Source: Panulirus ornatus (lineage: Eukaryota; Arthropoda; Malacostraca; Decapoda; Palinuridae). From it: a stretch of DNA of 64,000 bases. A program made the position numbers and the translations under genes. Shown here one piece after another: positions 62,001-64,000 of the stretch; positions within the stretch are counted from its first letter, which is position 1; every line of letters starts with the position of its first letter. The notes below the pieces were generated by a model that was given only the letters and a program-made list of their open reading frames with translations, was not told the origin of the DNA and did not search any database. The DNA is taken from NCBI RefSeq assembly GCF_036320965.1, contig NC_092241.1, positions 29,801,297-29,865,296 on the forward strand. Reading direction: 5' to 3'.

Positions 62001-64000
62001 ATGCCAAAAATTGAAGGTAATAGTTCAGGGAATTTTTTACCTCGAAAAACTTTTTACTTTCAAAATTGAAAGATTAGATATTCAAACACTTTATACTTGA
62101 AATAAACATGGAAAATGTGTCATAATGCTCTTGGTCACCTATACATACCCAGTGAATACGATGCAAAGGATCAAAAAGTATTTGAAATTGAATTCATTTA
62201 ACAGCTAAATTGAATGTCATAAATACGATTAAACGATATTCTAACATCAGATTTGTATTCAGCATAATTGATAATTCTCATATTGAGTTTTTAAAGGAAA
62301 TCTATATGTATAAGAAAAATGCCAAAAATTGCAGGTTTATGGTATTTTTAGCTCAAAAAACATTTTGTTTGAAAATTAATAGATAAGGTATTCAAGGAAT
62401 TTTATACATGAAATACCTATGGAAAGTATATCATAACGCTCTTAGGCCACCTAAACATACCCAGTAATTACGATGCAAAGAATGAAAAAATGTTTAAAAT
62501 TGAATTAATTTAACTGCTGAATTGAATGTCATAAAGACGATTAAACGATATTCTAATATCAGATTTGTATTAAGCATAGATAATAATTCTCATATTGAGT
62601 TTTTAAAGGAAATGTATTTGTATGAGAAAAATGCCAAAAATTGCAGGGTATTTTTTAGCTCAAAAACTTTTTCTTTCAAAATTGATAGATAACATAGTCA
62701 AACACCTCTACACTTGAAATAATCATGGAAAATATATGGTGATGCTCTCATTTACCAATACATACCCAGCAATTTTGATGCAAAGGAGCAGATATATTGT
62801 AAAATTGACTTCATTTAACAGCTTAATGAATGCCATAAAGACGACTAAACGATATTTCAACACAAGATTTCTATTCCGTATGAAAAATTATTCATATGAT
62901 GAGTTTTTAAAGGAAATTTCTTTTTCTGAGAAAAAAACTTTTTTTTTTTTTCAAAATTGAAAGATAAAATATCTAAACACTTGCATACTTGAAAAAAAAC
63001 ATGGAAAATATATCATAATGATATTAGTTACCTATATATACCCAGGAAATACGATGCAAAGGATGAAAAAACATTTAAAATTGAATTAATTTAACAGTGT
63101 AATTGAATGTCGTTAAGACGATTAAACGTTATTCAAACATCAGATTTGCATTCAGCTTAAAATATAATTTTCATATTCAGTTTTTAAAGAAATCTATTTG
63201 TATAAGAAAAATGGCAAAAATTACCAGTAATAGTTCAGGGATTTTTTTTGCTCAAAAACTTTTTAATCGAAAATTGATAGATTATATATTCAAACACTTC
63301 TATACTTGAAATAGTCTTGGAAAATACATGGAAATGTTCTCACTTACCAATACATGCCCACAAATTATGATGCAAAGGAGAAAAAATATTCTAAAAATTG
63401 ACTTCAGATAAAAGCTTAAATGAATGTCATAAAGACGAGTAAACGACAGTTAAAAACAAGATTTCTATTCAGTATGAAAAACAATTCTTATAATGAGCTT
63501 TTAAAGGAAATGTATTTTTCTGAGAAGAAAACCTTTTCTTTCAAAATAGAAAGATAAGATATTCAAACACTTCTATACTTGAAATAAACATGGAAAATGT
63601 ATCATAATGCTCTTGGTCACCTATACATACCCAGTGAATACGATGCAAAGGATCAAAAAGTATTTGAAATTGAATTCATTTAACAGCTAAATTGAATGTC
63701 ATAAATACGATTAAACGATATTCTAACATCAGATTTGTATTCAGCATTAATGATAATTCTCATATTGAGTTTTTAAAGGAAATCTATATCTATCAGAAAA
63801 ATGCCAAAAATTGCAGGTTTAGGGTATTTTTTAGCTCAAAAAACATTTTGTTTGAAATTAATAGATAAGGTATTCAAAGAATTTTATACATGAAATACGC
63901 ATGGAAAGTATATCATAATGCTCTTAGCCACCTAAACATACCCAGTAATTACGATGCAAAGGATGAAAAAATGTTTAAAATTGAATTAATTTAACAGCTG
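59026..64000. repeat. AT-rich satellite: ~312-bp monomers in a three-monomer (A-B-C) higher-order repeat of ~940 bp
   Basis: The word gatgcaaagga and its variants recur at about 59026, 59330, 59642, 59960, 60276, 60588, 60899, 61214, 61526, 61844, 62160, 62472, 62777, 63053, 63368, 63642 and 63953. Three monomer types alternate strictly up to 62.78 kb. Type A has ggagcagatatattg and gacgactaaacgatatttca. Type B has ggatcaaaaagtatttgaaa and aatacgattaaacgatattc. Type C has gatgaaaaaatgtttaaaat and aagacgattaaacgatattc. A-to-A spacing is 934, 939, 945 and 933. From 62777 the order becomes A-C-A-B-C, with two A monomers shortened to about 275 bp. The array is cut by the window end. ORFs of about 65-75 codons recur in A monomers and are treated as by-products. 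Confidence 0.95.

Overview
This window reads as non-coding, repeat-saturated nuclear DNA of an animal. Long TA, GA/CT and TG/CA microsatellites, tRNA-derived SINEs, several lineages of non-LTR retrotransposons, a Tc1/mariner-type transposase relic and large satellite arrays point to an arthropod, most probably a decapod crustacean. That assignment rests on my recognition of repeat families (inference); no host marker gene is present. I could not recognise a single host protein-coding exon, tRNA, rRNA or snRNA gene.

Layout: 1-590 is an ATT/AAT trinucleotide block with two complementary arms. 0.6-8.1 kb is mostly anonymous, with a tandem pair of tRNA-derived SINE copies (3.26-3.61 kb), TA and GA microsatellites and a short repeat called R1 here (7.8-8.0 kb). 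8.56-9.55 kb is a decayed CR1/Jockey-like reverse transcriptase, followed by an old 3' piece of the RTE-like lineage. 12.78-14.36 kb holds the best-preserved gene of the window: an uninterrupted 456-codon reverse transcriptase of an RTE-like LINE, truncated at its 5' end at a TA microsatellite and complete to its poly-A tail. 16.1-26.2 kb has minisatellites, a cryptic ~44-bp satellite (21.75-23.12 kb) and a 36-bp dimeric minisatellite with a SINE inside (25.0-26.2 kb). 28.8-29.0, 33.8-35.1, 36.6-36.9 and 39.3-39.9 kb are further reverse-transcriptase fragments; 35.08-35.83 kb is a broken copy of a repeat-encoded, zinc-finger-headed protein family. 43.6-47.3 kb is a nest: two R1 copies, an antisense RTE-like RT split by a CT microsatellite, a long decayed CR1/Jockey-like element and a 26-bp minisatellite. 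50-53 kb holds more LINE debris, including an endonuclease-domain fragment. 55.8-56.4 kb is the Tc1/mariner relic and 57.2-58.3 kb an antisense Jockey/CR1-like RT relic.

From about 59.03 kb to the right edge the window is one AT-rich satellite of ~312-bp monomers arranged as a three-monomer (A-B-C) higher-order repeat of about 940 bp, with four complete trimers, then a disturbed stretch; it continues past the window.

How the parts relate: the RTE-like LINE and repeat R1 share a 3'-terminal hairpin-like tail before poly-A, as expected if R1 is mobilised by the LINE machinery. Many element ends run directly into TA, GA or TG microsatellites, suggesting that retrotransposon tails seed the simple repeats that dominate the window.
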